From: Spirochaetota bacterium
GTDB taxonomy: Bacteria > Spirochaetota > Spirochaetia > JABEVK01
Direction of reading: 5' to 3'
DNA length: 46,208 nt
NCBI GenBank assembly: GCA_020049045.1
Contig: JAIFLN010000177.1
Span: forward strand, 1-46,208
The position numbers and the translations under genes were made by a program. Shown here piece by piece: positions 15,835 to 25,026 of this stretch. The notes under the pieces were generated by a model. That model ran no database searches. It had not been told where the DNA came from and saw only the letters and a program-made list of their open reading frames with translations. Position 1 is the first letter of the stretch; every line of letters starts with the position of its first letter.

Positions 15835-16530
15835 GTGGCCTACGGAACAATACTGGTTGTCGAAGACAACCCTGATATTCTCGAACTCCTGGCTTACAAT
15901 CTTGAAGCTCAAGACTATCATGTCATTCGTGCTATGACCGGTGAGAACGCCCTTGTCCAGGCAGTCCGGACCAATCCGGACCTCATCATCCTTGATGTCA
16001 TGCTGCCGGGAATCAACGGGCTGGATGTCTGCCGCAAGCTCAAACAGCAGGAGGCGACCCGTGCTATTCCCATCATTTTGTTAACCGCCAAAAGTGAAGA
16101 TACGGACATTATCAGCGGTCTGGAGCTGGGAGCTGACGACTACATCACCAAACCCTTTTCAACCAAAGTTCTGGTAGCCCGGGTTCGTGCTGTTCTGCGT
16201 CGGTCCTCCGAAGAGACCACACCAGAGACTTCCTCGTTCCTGCAGGTTCACGGCATCACTCTCGATGAGGCAAAACACGTCGTCACAGTAGATGGCTCCA
16301 CCGTTGATCTGCCAGCCACCGAATTTGCCATTTTGAAGCATTTGATGGGTAGTCCCGGATGGGTTTTCAGCCGCAACCAGATCATTGATGCTGTTCGAGG
16401 GGGAAACTATCCGGTTACCGAGCGTTCCGTCGATGTTCAAATTCTTGGGCTAAGGAAAAAACTAGGTTCCCAGGGGCAGTTTATTGAAACCGTTCGGGGG
16501 GTTGGGTACCGTTTGAAGGGCCTTTCGTGA
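15835..16530 (+). CDS. phoB: PhoB-like response regulator (OmpR family)
   Basis: 231 residues: receiver domain with EDN acid pocket, phospho-acceptor Asp54 in IILDVMLPGING and Lys in DYITKPF, then a winged-helix DNA-binding domain (RNQIIDAVRGGNYPVTERSVDVQILGLRKKL). It starts at a GTG with an excellent AAAAGGAGG site at 15821-15829. It is followed by an overlapping kinase gene (GTGA), and the PstS-like gene lies upstream, so control of phosphate-starvation genes is the natural reading. No pho-box was identified. Confidence 0.88.
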   Translation: MAYGTILVVEDNPDILELLAYNLEAQDYHVIRAMTGENALVQAVRTNPDLIILDVMLPGINGLDVCRKLKQQEATRAIPIILLTAKSEDTDIISGLELGADDYITKPFSTKVLVARVRAVLRRSSEETTPETSSFLQVHGITLDEAKHVVTVDGSTVDLPATEFAILKHLMGSPGWVFSRNQIIDAVRGGNYPVTERSVDVQILGLRKKLGSQGQFIETVRGVGYRLKGLS

Positions 16531-18341
16531 AACGCACCAGTTTTTTATTGAAATTCCTGCTGGGCTTGACCTTGCTTCTCTTGGCGACACAAACCTTGCT
16601 ACTTGTGTTTTTCACACAGAGAATCCGCCAGGACCTTCAAGAAACTACCCTGACCAGTTTGCGCACCTCGGCCCTGCTCCTCAAGGAATGGGCCCGACCC
16701 GAGCTTGTCTCACTGTTTTCAGGCCAGTCCTCCGATGTTTTGGGAAGAGTCTCCAACCGGGCCGGATACCGAATCAGTCTGCTCGATGCCCAAGGAGCAC
16801 TCCTTCAAGATACCCATCTGACACCGGGCGTGTTCCGTGATGGCGGTCCTTCACCGGAACTAGACCAGGCACGGCAGACCGGCGAGGGCTGGAGCTCAGG
16901 TTATTCACAGGTCATGGACAAGCCGCTCCTGACCTACGCCCTAGCCTTTCGCGATGGAGGCCCTCTCTTGGGCTTCATTCGCATGGCAACCCCTCTCGAT
17001 GGATTGAATCAGACGCTGGACGGTCTTTTCGTCTTCTTCCTGTCTTTCACTTTCAGTGCTTTAGGAATTGTTTTTTTTCTGGCATGGTTGTACAGCCGTG
17101 TCTTCAGCAGGGGTATGGGAACCCTGATCCGCAACTCGGGGGCCTTTGCCCGGGGCGAAGCCTACGAAACCGTCTATCTGGAACGTCCCCGTGAATTGCG
17201 GCTTTTATCCTTGGCGCTCAACAAGCTCTATGTTCAGCTCGAAGAAAGAATTGAAACTGTTCACCAGCAAAGGGACGAACTGGCAGCCATCCTTTCTGGT
17301 ATGGTCGAGGCTGTAATCGTGCTCGACAACCAGCTTCTGATCAAGACCATGAACCCGGCAGCCAGAAGGATGTTTCCTTTTGACAGAGACCCAATAGGGA
17401 CAAGCCTGATCGAAGTCTGCCGACACTCTTCTCTTGATGAGTTTGCCAGGCTTCAATTGACCGAAGAATCGGCTTCTTCCCGTACAGAGATTCTTCTCAG
17501 GGATCTGGAGACCACCCTTCAGCTGCAAGGAGCCGCACTGCGCACCGAGGCAGGGCGGCGCTGGGGGGTGGTTCTGGTGATGATCGATATCACCCAGCTC
17601 AAGCGGTTGGAAGCCATGCGCCGTGACTTTGTCTCGAACGTCAGTCATGAGCTGAAAACGCCCATCACCAATATTCTAGGCTATGTGGAAACCCTGACAG
17701 AAGGAGCGATCGACAACCCCCTCAAAGCCAGACCCTTCCTCGAGACCATTGAGCGCCATGCTGTTCGCTTAAGTCTGATTGTCGACGACCTTCTTATCCT
17801 GACCCGGTTGGAGAACAGCCCGCCCATGGAAGGAGAACGTCGCCAAGTCAATCTGACGGAACTGGTGCCGGCCGCCCTTCCCATTGTTGAGGAGAAAGCT
17901 CGGGTCAGGCAGGTGCAGATCGAAACATTTTTGCCCAACGAACCTCTACGGACCACAGCCTACCCCTTGCTCTTGGAGCAAGCACTGGTCAATCTCGTCG
18001 ACAACGCAGTGAAATTCTCTGATCCTGGCAGCCGGGTTCTTGTGACGCTGGAAGTCCTTCCCATAGGCTTCGAAATTCGTGTTGATGACGAAGGTCCGGG
18101 GATTCCTGCAAATGAACTCAACCGTATTTTTGAGCGGTTTTACAGGACAGAAAAAGGAAGAAGCACCCCTGGAACGGGTCTGGGGCTCGCCATTGTCAAG
18201 CACATCCTCAACCTCCATCGGGGTACCGTTACGGTGGAAAGCCCCGTTCCGGGAACGAGAAAGGGCACCCGATTTGTCCTTCATCTACCGCTTACCGCCG
18301 AATCAGCTCTAGGGCTGGGCGGGCCAGAAGATCCGGAATAG
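16527..18341 (+). CDS. phoR: PhoR-like sensor histidine kinase
   Basis: 604 residues. An N-terminal membrane helix (~8-30), an extracytoplasmic segment, a second helix near 165-190 and a HAMP-like stretch are followed by a PAS domain (~245-360). HisKA contains FVSNVSHELKTP with the phospho-His, and the ATPase domain has the N box NLVDNAVKFS, G1 DEGPGIP and G2 GTGLGLAIVKH. It begins with a GTG overlapping the phoB stop. Its last 33 nt overlap the convergent gene at 18309 on the other strand. It should phosphorylate the regulator encoded upstream. Confidence 0.9.
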   Translation: MKRTSFLLKFLLGLTLLLLATQTLLLVFFTQRIRQDLQETTLTSLRTSALLLKEWARPELVSLFSGQSSDVLGRVSNRAGYRISLLDAQGALLQDTHLTPGVFRDGGPSPELDQARQTGEGWSSGYSQVMDKPLLTYALAFRDGGPLLGFIRMATPLDGLNQTLDGLFVFFLSFTFSALGIVFFLAWLYSRVFSRGMGTLIRNSGAFARGEAYETVYLERPRELRLLSLALNKLYVQLEERIETVHQQRDELAAILSGMVEAVIVLDNQLLIKTMNPAARRMFPFDRDPIGTSLIEVCRHSSLDEFARLQLTEESASSRTEILLRDLETTLQLQGAALRTEAGRRWGVVLVMIDITQLKRLEAMRRDFVSNVSHELKTPITNILGYVETLTEGAIDNPLKARPFLETIERHAVRLSLIVDDLLILTRLENSPPMEGERRQVNLTELVPAALPIVEEKARVRQVQIETFLPNEPLRTTAYPLLLEQALVNLVDNAVKFSDPGSRVLVTLEVLPIGFEIRVDDEGPGIPANELNRIFERFYRTEKGRSTPGTGLGLAIVKHILNLHRGTVTVESPVPGTRKGTRFVLHLPLTAESALGLGGPEDPE

Positions 18342-20606
18342 AGCACCATGGTCGGGAACGGATTCCACTTCAATCGTTCCAGCGTGTTTTTTGACCACGG
18401 AGAAACAAATGGACAAACCCAAGCCCGTACCATTTGCCTTGGTGGTAAAGAACGGATCGAAGATTTTCTTCTGGTTTTCCAACGAAATTCCCGGTCCGTT
18501 GTCTCGTATGATGAGTTCAACATAGGCTCTGGGTTGCAAATCCCGACCAGAAGGCCCGGGAGCCGGTATGTTGTTCACCGAAACACTCAAGCTTCCACCA
18601 GAAGGCATCGCTTGTTTGGCGTTGAGAAACAAATTCTCCAGCACCTGATGAAACTGGGCCTCGTTGGCAATCAACTTCCAAGGTTCTTCAGTGATCTGCA
18701 GCGACCAGGTTACCGAACTACCGTTCATCGCGAAATTCAGAAGATTCGTCAGCGGCTCCTGAAGGTGCAACAGACCTTTTGCCGGTTCGCCACCCTTGGC
18801 GAAGGTCAAAAGCTGCTGGGTGAGCGTGCGGGCCCGCTGAAAGGGACCCAAAGCATGATCAAGGTATTCGATGACTCGGTCCGGTTGGTCTGCATTCATC
18901 CTGGCCAACTGAATAAATCCAAAGATGCCGGTCAGCAGGTTGTTGAAATCGTGGGCGATGCCGCCGGCAAGAAGGCCAATAGACTCCAGCTTCTCTGACT
19001 GCCTCAATCGTTCCTCGATCCTATCTCGCTCGGTCATATCTCTCAGCAGGAGCACTCTTCCTCGGGCACCTCGGATTGGATCGGATAAGGAAGAAACCTG
19101 GGCCTCAAGGTGCAGAACCGTTCCGTCGGGCCGATGCCGGAACCACGGCTGAAAGTGTTCCTTGGCTTCCCAGGGTAAATCAGCCCCTAAAGTGGGCCAG
19201 GGACTGCCTATCGAGGAGGGTCGATCGAGCAGGCGCGCGGCGGCTTGATTGACCAAGGCCAGCAAACCCTTTTCATCGACAGCGACAACACCGTCTCCGA
19301 TGTTATTGAGAATGACCGAGAGTAGATCTTGTTCTCTCTGGAGAGCTTCCTGCAGTTTGTTTTGAGGTGTCACATCGATGGCCAATCCCGTCCACACAAC
19401 TCCACCGTCAGCCTGTTTCTGGGGAAAAGCTGTAGCCAGAACCCAGACAATCGAACCATTGGGCCTGATCAGCCGAAACTCAAGACTGAACACCGTCAGA
19501 AAAGCCCGGGATCGGACTCCTGCCTGATAGAATTTTCTTCGATCGCCAGGATGAAGGGTCCTAAGCATCAAACTGGCGTCGGCTTGAACCTGGGCCGGCG
19601 AGAGGGGCAACAGCAAATCAATGCCGGGGCTGGCGTAGAGAATCTGAAAGCCATTGCTCGGATGGTAGCGGACTTTATAGAAAAGTCCCGGGACCAAGTT
19701 GGCCATATCAGAAAGAAACTGCTCAGTTTCCTTTCGGCTCTGATCCTGAGTTCGGGCTTGGAGACCAAACGCCAGGTCCTCGGATAGCTCTTGTAAAAGG
19801 GCTGCCTCTTCCGAAGTGAACACCCCCTTCGTCCGAGAATAGAACCCTAAGCAACCCCATACCTGCCCGTTCATCACCAAGGGAAAGAGAGCCGCCGATT
19901 CCCAACTGCCAAACCGGGCATCAGCGCCCTGCCCCAGGTCGTTATTGACAATGGTCCGCCCACCCTCGAGGACGTGTTTTTCCCAAAAGAACGGAGGGGA
20001 AACACCCTCCCCGGCTTCGGCTGCCGTTATCAGAACTTGGCCTTTTCTCTGGGTCACCCGAACCCGCTCGAACGGCCCCAGGCGTCCAGCAACGACGCAT
20101 ACCTCCTGAAGCAACTCTTGTGGGTCAGTAATCCGGACAATCGATTGGTTGGTCTCAGAAAGGATGCGGTACATCCGTCCCAAACGAACCACTTGAGCTT
20201 CCGCATTGATTTGGGCTTTTCGAACCCTGGAATCTTGAAGCAAGCGGCTGACAGCAAAGGGAAGTCTTGCCAAATTGTCTTTCAAAATGTAGTCGCTCGC
20301 TCCACGCCGCATCATCTCAACAGCTAGATCTTCACCCACGCGGCCCGATACCACAATGACGGGTGTCTGCGGCCAGCGGGTCCGAACCCTGTCCAGAACT
20401 TGATCTCCGGTCATCGGGCCTAAAAAATAGTCGGTGATGACCAGATCCCAGGGTGCCTCAAGGGCACGCACTAAAGCAGGGGCATCTTCCACACGGTGGC
20501 ACTCCACCTGAAGACCACCAGCCCGAAGCGAGTGAAGGAGAAGCCTTTCATCTTCGGGAGAGTCTTCGACCAAAAGCAGACGGAGATCAGGTTCCACCGG
20601 CACCAC
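18309..20606 (-). CDS. soluble REC-GAF-PAS-PAS histidine kinase
   Basis: 765 residues without membrane helices. Domains in order: receiver (5-125, phospho-Asp in LVITDYFLGPMTG), GAF-like (~150-300), two PAS domains (~305-430 and ~435-545), HisKA (SIGLLAGGIAHDFNNLLTG) and ATPase (NLFLNAKQAMP, RDNGPGIS, GTGLGLSICFSVV). The HDFNN type of HisKA is common in kinases that respond to cytoplasmic cues. A receiver at the N-terminus suggests input from another kinase. The start is one of three GTG codons between 20597 and 20606. It is the last gene of the operon, 7 nt after the dihydrouridine synthase. Confidence 0.87.
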   Translation of the reverse strand: MVPVEPDLRLLLVEDSPEDERLLLHSLRAGGLQVECHRVEDAPALVRALEAPWDLVITDYFLGPMTGDQVLDRVRTRWPQTPVIVVSGRVGEDLAVEMMRRGASDYILKDNLARLPFAVSRLLQDSRVRKAQINAEAQVVRLGRMYRILSETNQSIVRITDPQELLQEVCVVAGRLGPFERVRVTQRKGQVLITAAEAGEGVSPPFFWEKHVLEGGRTIVNNDLGQGADARFGSWESAALFPLVMNGQVWGCLGFYSRTKGVFTSEEAALLQELSEDLAFGLQARTQDQSRKETEQFLSDMANLVPGLFYKVRYHPSNGFQILYASPGIDLLLPLSPAQVQADASLMLRTLHPGDRRKFYQAGVRSRAFLTVFSLEFRLIRPNGSIVWVLATAFPQKQADGGVVWTGLAIDVTPQNKLQEALQREQDLLSVILNNIGDGVVAVDEKGLLALVNQAAARLLDRPSSIGSPWPTLGADLPWEAKEHFQPWFRHRPDGTVLHLEAQVSSLSDPIRGARGRVLLLRDMTERDRIEERLRQSEKLESIGLLAGGIAHDFNNLLTGIFGFIQLARMNADQPDRVIEYLDHALGPFQRARTLTQQLLTFAKGGEPAKGLLHLQEPLTNLLNFAMNGSSVTWSLQITEEPWKLIANEAQFHQVLENLFLNAKQAMPSGGSLSVSVNNIPAPGPSGRDLQPRAYVELIIRDNGPGISLENQKKIFDPFFTTKANGTGLGLSICFSVVKKHAGTIEVESVPDHGALFRIFWPAQP

Positions 20607-20613
20607 CTTCGTA

Positions 20614-21645
20614 TCAAATTGTCGTCGAAGGTTCTTCCCGGGGCAAGGGGGGTGGCCGATGGTCGGTGGAATCCAGAATCTCGTCGGGAAACAGTTCCAT
20701 ACCCACTTTCAAAATATCCGAGGATCGATGAAAGGTTTTGTAGGGTGGACTCAGAAGCTGACGCCACTTTCTTGCCCCCCTGAACCCTGCAAACAAATCT
20801 GTCATATGCCGGTAGATCTTATGGGGGAACAGATCTTTGGCCTGCCAAGTGTCGAAATAAGGAATCAATGCCAGCAGAACAGAACGTCGAGTGATCAGCG
20901 GCAAAGGATCACCGAAGACTGCCCGTTCAGCCGCTGTCAAAAAATAGGGATCTTCATAAGCGGCTCGACCTACCATGACCCCGTCAACAGCGTCGTATTG
21001 GGGCAGAAGCGCATCGAGGGTACGAAATCCTCCGTTGATCTCGATGGTCAGTTCAGGAAAATCCCGCTTGAGCCTATGAACTTCTTCATAGCGCAACGGG
21101 GGTATTTCGCGGTTCTGCCGGGGATCCAGACCCTCAAGTATGGCAATCCGTGCATGGATTATGAACCTGTCAGCACCGGCTTGGGCACAGGCTTCGACAA
21201 ATTCGACCATCTCCTCATAACTCTCACGGACCACGCCGTGGCCGCGAATACCAATGCGGTGTTTCACCGTCACCGGTTTGCCAGTGGAATCCTTCATGGC
21301 TTTCACCAGGTCGGCGACCAGGGCCGGTTCCGCCATCAAGCAGGCCCCGAAATGCGCCTCCTGGACTTTATCAGACGGACAACCACAGTTCAGATTGTAT
21401 TCATCGTACGCCCATGCCTCGGCTTTTTTCACCGATTCAGCCACAGCCGAGGGGTCATCTCCGGCAATCTGCAGGGCTAATGGCCTTTCAATGGGATCAA
21501 AATCGAGGATGTATTCCGATTTTCCCCGAAGAATGGCCCCCGTTGTATGCATCTCTGTGTAGAAAAGGCTTCGGGGAGCCAACTGGCGGAGAAAATACCG
21601 AAAATGCCGGTCGGTCCAATCGACCATAGGTGCGACGGACAACAA
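20614..21645 (-). CDS. dusA: tRNA-dihydrouridine synthase, DusA-like
   Basis: 343 residues. An FMN enzyme that reduces specific uridines in tRNA. The N-terminal SVAPMVDWTDRHFRYF matches DusA, and the catalytic Cys sits in LNCGCPSDKVQ. Further motifs are KHRIGI, FIIHAR and GVMVGRAAYEDP. The start is TTG at 21645 or 21642, with no ATG until residue 7. An in-frame stop, that of the RRM gene, lies 12 nt upstream, so no longer start is possible. Confidence 0.9.
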   Translation of the reverse strand: MLSVAPMVDWTDRHFRYFLRQLAPRSLFYTEMHTTGAILRGKSEYILDFDPIERPLALQIAGDDPSAVAESVKKAEAWAYDEYNLNCGCPSDKVQEAHFGACLMAEPALVADLVKAMKDSTGKPVTVKHRIGIRGHGVVRESYEEMVEFVEACAQAGADRFIIHARIAILEGLDPRQNREIPPLRYEEVHRLKRDFPELTIEINGGFRTLDALLPQYDAVDGVMVGRAAYEDPYFLTAAERAVFGDPLPLITRRSVLLALIPYFDTWQAKDLFPHKIYRHMTDLFAGFRGARKWRQLLSPPYKTFHRSSDILKVGMELFPDEILDSTDHRPPPLPREEPSTTI

Positions 21646-21657
21646 AGGGCGGATGGA

Positions 21658-21924
21658 CTATTCCCGGGGAGGGCGAGGTTTGTTCACGGCCTCGTTGACC
21701 CGAAGGCGTCGACCTTCAAATTCCTTGCCGTCAAGGTCGGTAATCGCTTGCGAAGCACCTGCATCGGTTGCCATTTCGACAAAGGCAAAGCCACGAGGCT
21801 GCTGGGTCTCCCGGTCGCTGACAATGGTGACTCCCGCAACATCACCGTAGCGGGAAAAAAGGCCCTCGAGGCCCTCGGCGGTGGTCCTGTAGTTCAGGTT
21901 GCCAACGTAAATCTTCTTACCCAT
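21658..21924 (-). CDS. RRM-domain RNA-binding protein
   Basis: 88 residues forming one RNA recognition motif: RNP2 IYVGNL near the start and RNP1 RGFAFVEM in the middle, with a short basic tail (NKPRPPRE). Such small RRM proteins occur in cyanobacteria, spirochaetes and other bacteria, and are often linked to RNA handling or stress. The ATG at 21924 is preceded by AAGGA at a good distance. It lies in an operon with other RNA- and DNA-related enzymes. It is in the same frame as the downstream dus gene, separated by one stop codon. Confidence 0.9.
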   Translation of the reverse strand: MGKKIYVGNLNYRTTAEGLEGLFSRYGDVAGVTIVSDRETQQPRGFAFVEMATDAGASQAITDLDGKEFEGRRLRVNEAVNKPRPPRE

Positions 21925-21974
21925 GATCCATCCTTGCCGCATTTTATGCAAAGAAATCGAGATCCGTCAACGGT

Positions 21975-22544
21975 TCAAAAGAAAGATGTCTGTCCCCCGG
22001 GGTTCAACTGCTTGAGGCAGGCCAGAAACAGTTCAAGGCAGACTCTCGCGTCGTCCTGAGCCCGATGGGCATCCAGTGCTTTGACACCTAGATCCTGGGC
22101 CAAGCTTTGGAGTTTATAGTTCGGACGACCGGGAAAGGCCTTTTGGGCCATAACCCGGGTATCTACAAAGTCATTGGAAAGCTGTCCCAGACCAAGGCGT
22201 CCCATCGAACTGCGTACAAATCCCAAATCGAAGGTCGCGTTGTGGGCAATCAGAACCGAACCTTGAATAAACGACAGGAATTCGGGAAGCACTTCGCGGA
22301 TTGTCGGCTTTCCTTCCAGCATGGCGTCTGTAATCCCGTTGACGGCAGCTGCCCCGGGAGGCATGGACATTTCCGGGTATACCAGCACTCCAAATTTCGC
22401 AACCTCCCGCCCATCCACGAATTTGACGGCACCGATTTCGACAATTTTATCCAGTTGCGGAGAAAGTCCAGTGGTCTCAAGGTCGAAGGCTACCAGCACG
22501 AGATCCGGATTCTGCAGAGATTCGTAGTCCTGCCGTTCTTTCAT
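21975..22544 (-). CDS. DnaQ-like 3'-5' exonuclease (DEDDh)
   Basis: 189 residues with the three exonuclease blocks FDLETTG, HNATFDLGFV and HRAQDDA, which carry the four acidic residues and the His of the DEDDh class. It resembles the epsilon proofreading subunit of DNA polymerase III, but stand-alone members also trim RNA. The start overlaps the preceding mutase stop (TGATG), so it is translationally coupled. Whether it is the replicative proofreader cannot be decided here. Confidence 0.85.
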   Translation of the reverse strand: MKERQDYESLQNPDLVLVAFDLETTGLSPQLDKIVEIGAVKFVDGREVAKFGVLVYPEMSMPPGAAAVNGITDAMLEGKPTIREVLPEFLSFIQGSVLIAHNATFDLGFVRSSMGRLGLGQLSNDFVDTRVMAQKAFPGRPNYKLQSLAQDLGVKALDAHRAQDDARVCLELFLACLKQLNPGGQTSFF

Positions 22545-24286
22545 CAGCGGATCATCCCATCGAGGGCCGCATTGATGGCTTTGACCTTGGCCTCCACCTC
22601 GGTTCGAGCCTGAGCAAGGGGAATCCCCTGAGCCGCGCGGCAGGAAGCATAAAATTTGATCTTCGGCTCGGTACCGGAAGGACGAACCGTGACCGTCGAC
22701 CCGTCCTCCAACACGAACTGGACAACATCAGCAGCGGGAAGGTCGATGTCTTTCTTGACGGAACCGTCGGAAAGCCGGGTTGTGCCGTTCTGGTAATCCA
22801 AAAGTTTGGTCAGAGCTAAAGGACCCACGACCTTGGGGGGAGTGGTACGGAGCCCGACCATAAAGGCCTTCATGGTTTCAAGCCCTGCCTGACCCTTGAA
22901 GGTTTTGCTGATCAGAATTTCCTGAAAAAATCCATATTTCTCAAAGAGTCCATTCAAGGCCTCCATGACCGATCGGCCATGGCTGAGGTGCCACAAAGCC
23001 ATTTCAATTGTGATAGCAGCTGTGCTGATGGCATCTTTATCACGCACGGAATCCCCAAAAAGGAACCCGTAACTCTCCTCTCCACCAAAGACATATTTCC
23101 AGCCGTCTTTTCCTTCGTCGAACTGCTTAATCTTCTCGCCGATGTACTTGAACCCGGTCAAGACGCGGATCGTTCTGGCACCATAGTCTTGGGCTATCAG
23201 GTTGTGTAGCTCTGTTGTCACAATAGTATTGATAAAAACGGGTTTTGGAGGCAGCTTACCCAGGGCCTTCAGGCTCGAAAAGATATAGTCAGCCAAGAGA
23301 GCCCCGAGCTGGTTGCCGTTCAGCAGCACCCATTCTCCCTTCCAGGGAACACCGATTCCTATTCGGTCGGCATCTGGGTCAGTTCCCAAAATCAAGTCGG
23401 CACCTTCCCGTGTCGCCTGTTCAATGGCCAGCTTCATAGCCGAGTGTTCTTCAGGATTGGGTGAGGTAACCGTTGGAAAATTGCCGTCGGGAACGGCTTG
23501 ACTGGCCACCGTGCTGAGAGTGATACCCAAGTCTTTCATGATGCGCGGAAGAACTGTGGTGCCGGTGCCGTGAAGAGGAGTGTAGACGATTTTGACTTTT
23601 CCAGCCTGCTGAGCAAAAAGTTCCGGACGGATCGACTGAGCCTTAACCATGGCGCAGTAGGGTCCATCGATTTCCTCGTCGATTTCCACCAGCATTCCCT
23701 GCTTCAGGGCATCGGCCTTGGTCATCGTTTTGAAGGCCGTGACTCTGCGGACCTCTTCAATAATGCCAGAATCATGCGGCGGAACAACTTGGGCACCATC
23801 GGCCCAATAGACTTTATAGCCGTTGTATTCCGGAGGATTATGACTGGCAGTAACCACAATGCCGGTGGTCGCCTTCAACTGCCGCACGGCAAAAGACAAT
23901 TCGGGAGTGGGCCGGAGGGCTTTGAATAAATAGGTCTTGATACCATTGGCAGCCAGAACCAAGGCTGCCTCAAGAGCAAAAAGATCGGAGTAATTTCGGG
24001 AATCGTAGGCAATAACCGCCGATCTTTTTCCTGAAGCCGCTGCGTTGACATAGGTAGCAAGCCCCTGCGTCGCTGAGCGGACCATAAAGGGATTCATCCG
24101 GTTGGTCCCACCGCCAATAGTTCCCCGTAAACCGCCGGTACCAAAACTCAGAGCCGTATAGAACCGCTCGTTTAATTCAGCCCAGTTTTCGGCCTTCAGC
24201 TGGTCCTCGACATCCTTACGAAACACAGGATGATCTTCACGGGCCAAATAGGCCTGAGCAGCGTTTCGCAGTTCTTCATTGGTCAT
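22544..24286 (-). CDS. phosphoglucomutase/phosphomannomutase
   Basis: 580 residues, the usual length for the long bacterial alpha-phosphohexomutases. The phosphoserine loop is TASHNPPEYNGYK (~143-155), the metal loop is GTDPDADRIG, the sugar loop is GGEESYG and the phosphate loop is RPSGTEPKIKFY. It interconverts hexose 1- and 6-phosphates for cell-envelope sugars or storage. It is located 16 nt after the HAD phosphatase gene and overlaps the exonuclease gene by 1 nt. Glucose versus mannose preference is not readable. Confidence 0.92.
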   Translation of the reverse strand: MTNEELRNAAQAYLAREDHPVFRKDVEDQLKAENWAELNERFYTALSFGTGGLRGTIGGGTNRMNPFMVRSATQGLATYVNAAASGKRSAVIAYDSRNYSDLFALEAALVLAANGIKTYLFKALRPTPELSFAVRQLKATTGIVVTASHNPPEYNGYKVYWADGAQVVPPHDSGIIEEVRRVTAFKTMTKADALKQGMLVEIDEEIDGPYCAMVKAQSIRPELFAQQAGKVKIVYTPLHGTGTTVLPRIMKDLGITLSTVASQAVPDGNFPTVTSPNPEEHSAMKLAIEQATREGADLILGTDPDADRIGIGVPWKGEWVLLNGNQLGALLADYIFSSLKALGKLPPKPVFINTIVTTELHNLIAQDYGARTIRVLTGFKYIGEKIKQFDEGKDGWKYVFGGEESYGFLFGDSVRDKDAISTAAITIEMALWHLSHGRSVMEALNGLFEKYGFFQEILISKTFKGQAGLETMKAFMVGLRTTPPKVVGPLALTKLLDYQNGTTRLSDGSVKKDIDLPAADVVQFVLEDGSTVTVRPSGTEPKIKFYASCRAAQGIPLAQARTEVEAKVKAINAALDGMIR

Positions 24287-24302
24287 GGATTCCCTCCGTC
24301 AA

Positions 24303-24989
24303 TCAGTTTCGTTCCAAAAGCGGCTCAAGCCAAGAGCCAAAAGAAAGAGGATCAGAAAAAACGACGTTGGCCCCGGCTTTCCGCAATTCTTCTTCACCAC
24401 GGAAACCCCAGGCAGCTCCACAGGCCACAACGGAAGCCCGGCCTGCGGTGACCATGTCAACGTCCGAATCCCCCAGATAAGCGCAGCACGACGGTTCGAC
24501 ACCCCAGGCCTGCAACATTTCCAGCAAAACAGTCGGATCAGGTTTATGGGGCTTGCCAGGCCTGGCACCGAAAACAGCTTCAAAAACAATATTGGGAAAA
24601 AGGGTTGCCACAATAGCCTTGGTAATGCCGTCCTCTTTATTTGAGAAAACACCGAGAGGAACCCGTCCGTTCAGATCGGCAAGCATTTGGGAAACCCCAT
24701 CGTAGGCACGAGTCTCTACCACAGGATTGGTGCGGTATGTCGTCAACACCTGGTGATAGGCGCCTTCCAGTTCTTGCTCGGAAAAGGGTTGATCGGCGCT
24801 GGCGGTGACCAGAAGCTGCTTCAGACCCCAGCCGATCATGGTGTTGTAAGATTCCAGAGGATGCGGGTGGCGTCCATGGGCTGCCAATGCAGCATTGACC
24901 GCCGAAGCGATGTCCGCCAGACTGTCAACAAGGGTTCCATCAAGGTCGAAAACCACGGCGCGAAGGGTTGGGGCCTGTTTCATATCCAT
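24303..24989 (-). CDS. HAD-family phosphatase (phosphoglycolate phosphatase-like)
   Basis: 228 residues. Motif I is VFDLDGTLVDS, with the nucleophile Asp and the +2 Asp. It also has the FSNKE segment, Lys in KPHKPDPT and motif IV GDSDVDM. The closest named relatives are Gph-type phosphoglycolate phosphatases, but substrate cannot be assigned. The start is ATG at 24989, or at 24983; neither has a strong binding site. It is the first gene of the minus-strand operon, with only 37 nt to the divergent methyltransferase start. Confidence 0.85.
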   Translation of the reverse strand: MDMKQAPTLRAVVFDLDGTLVDSLADIASAVNAALAAHGRHPHPLESYNTMIGWGLKQLLVTASADQPFSEQELEGAYHQVLTTYRTNPVVETRAYDGVSQMLADLNGRVPLGVFSNKEDGITKAIVATLFPNIVFEAVFGARPGKPHKPDPTVLLEMLQAWGVEPSCCAYLGDSDVDMVTAGRASVVACGAAWGFRGEEELRKAGANVVFSDPLSFGSWLEPLLERN

Positions 24990-25026
24990 AGTTTCTGATA
25001 ACAGGGATTCAGAGGAATGGCAAGAC

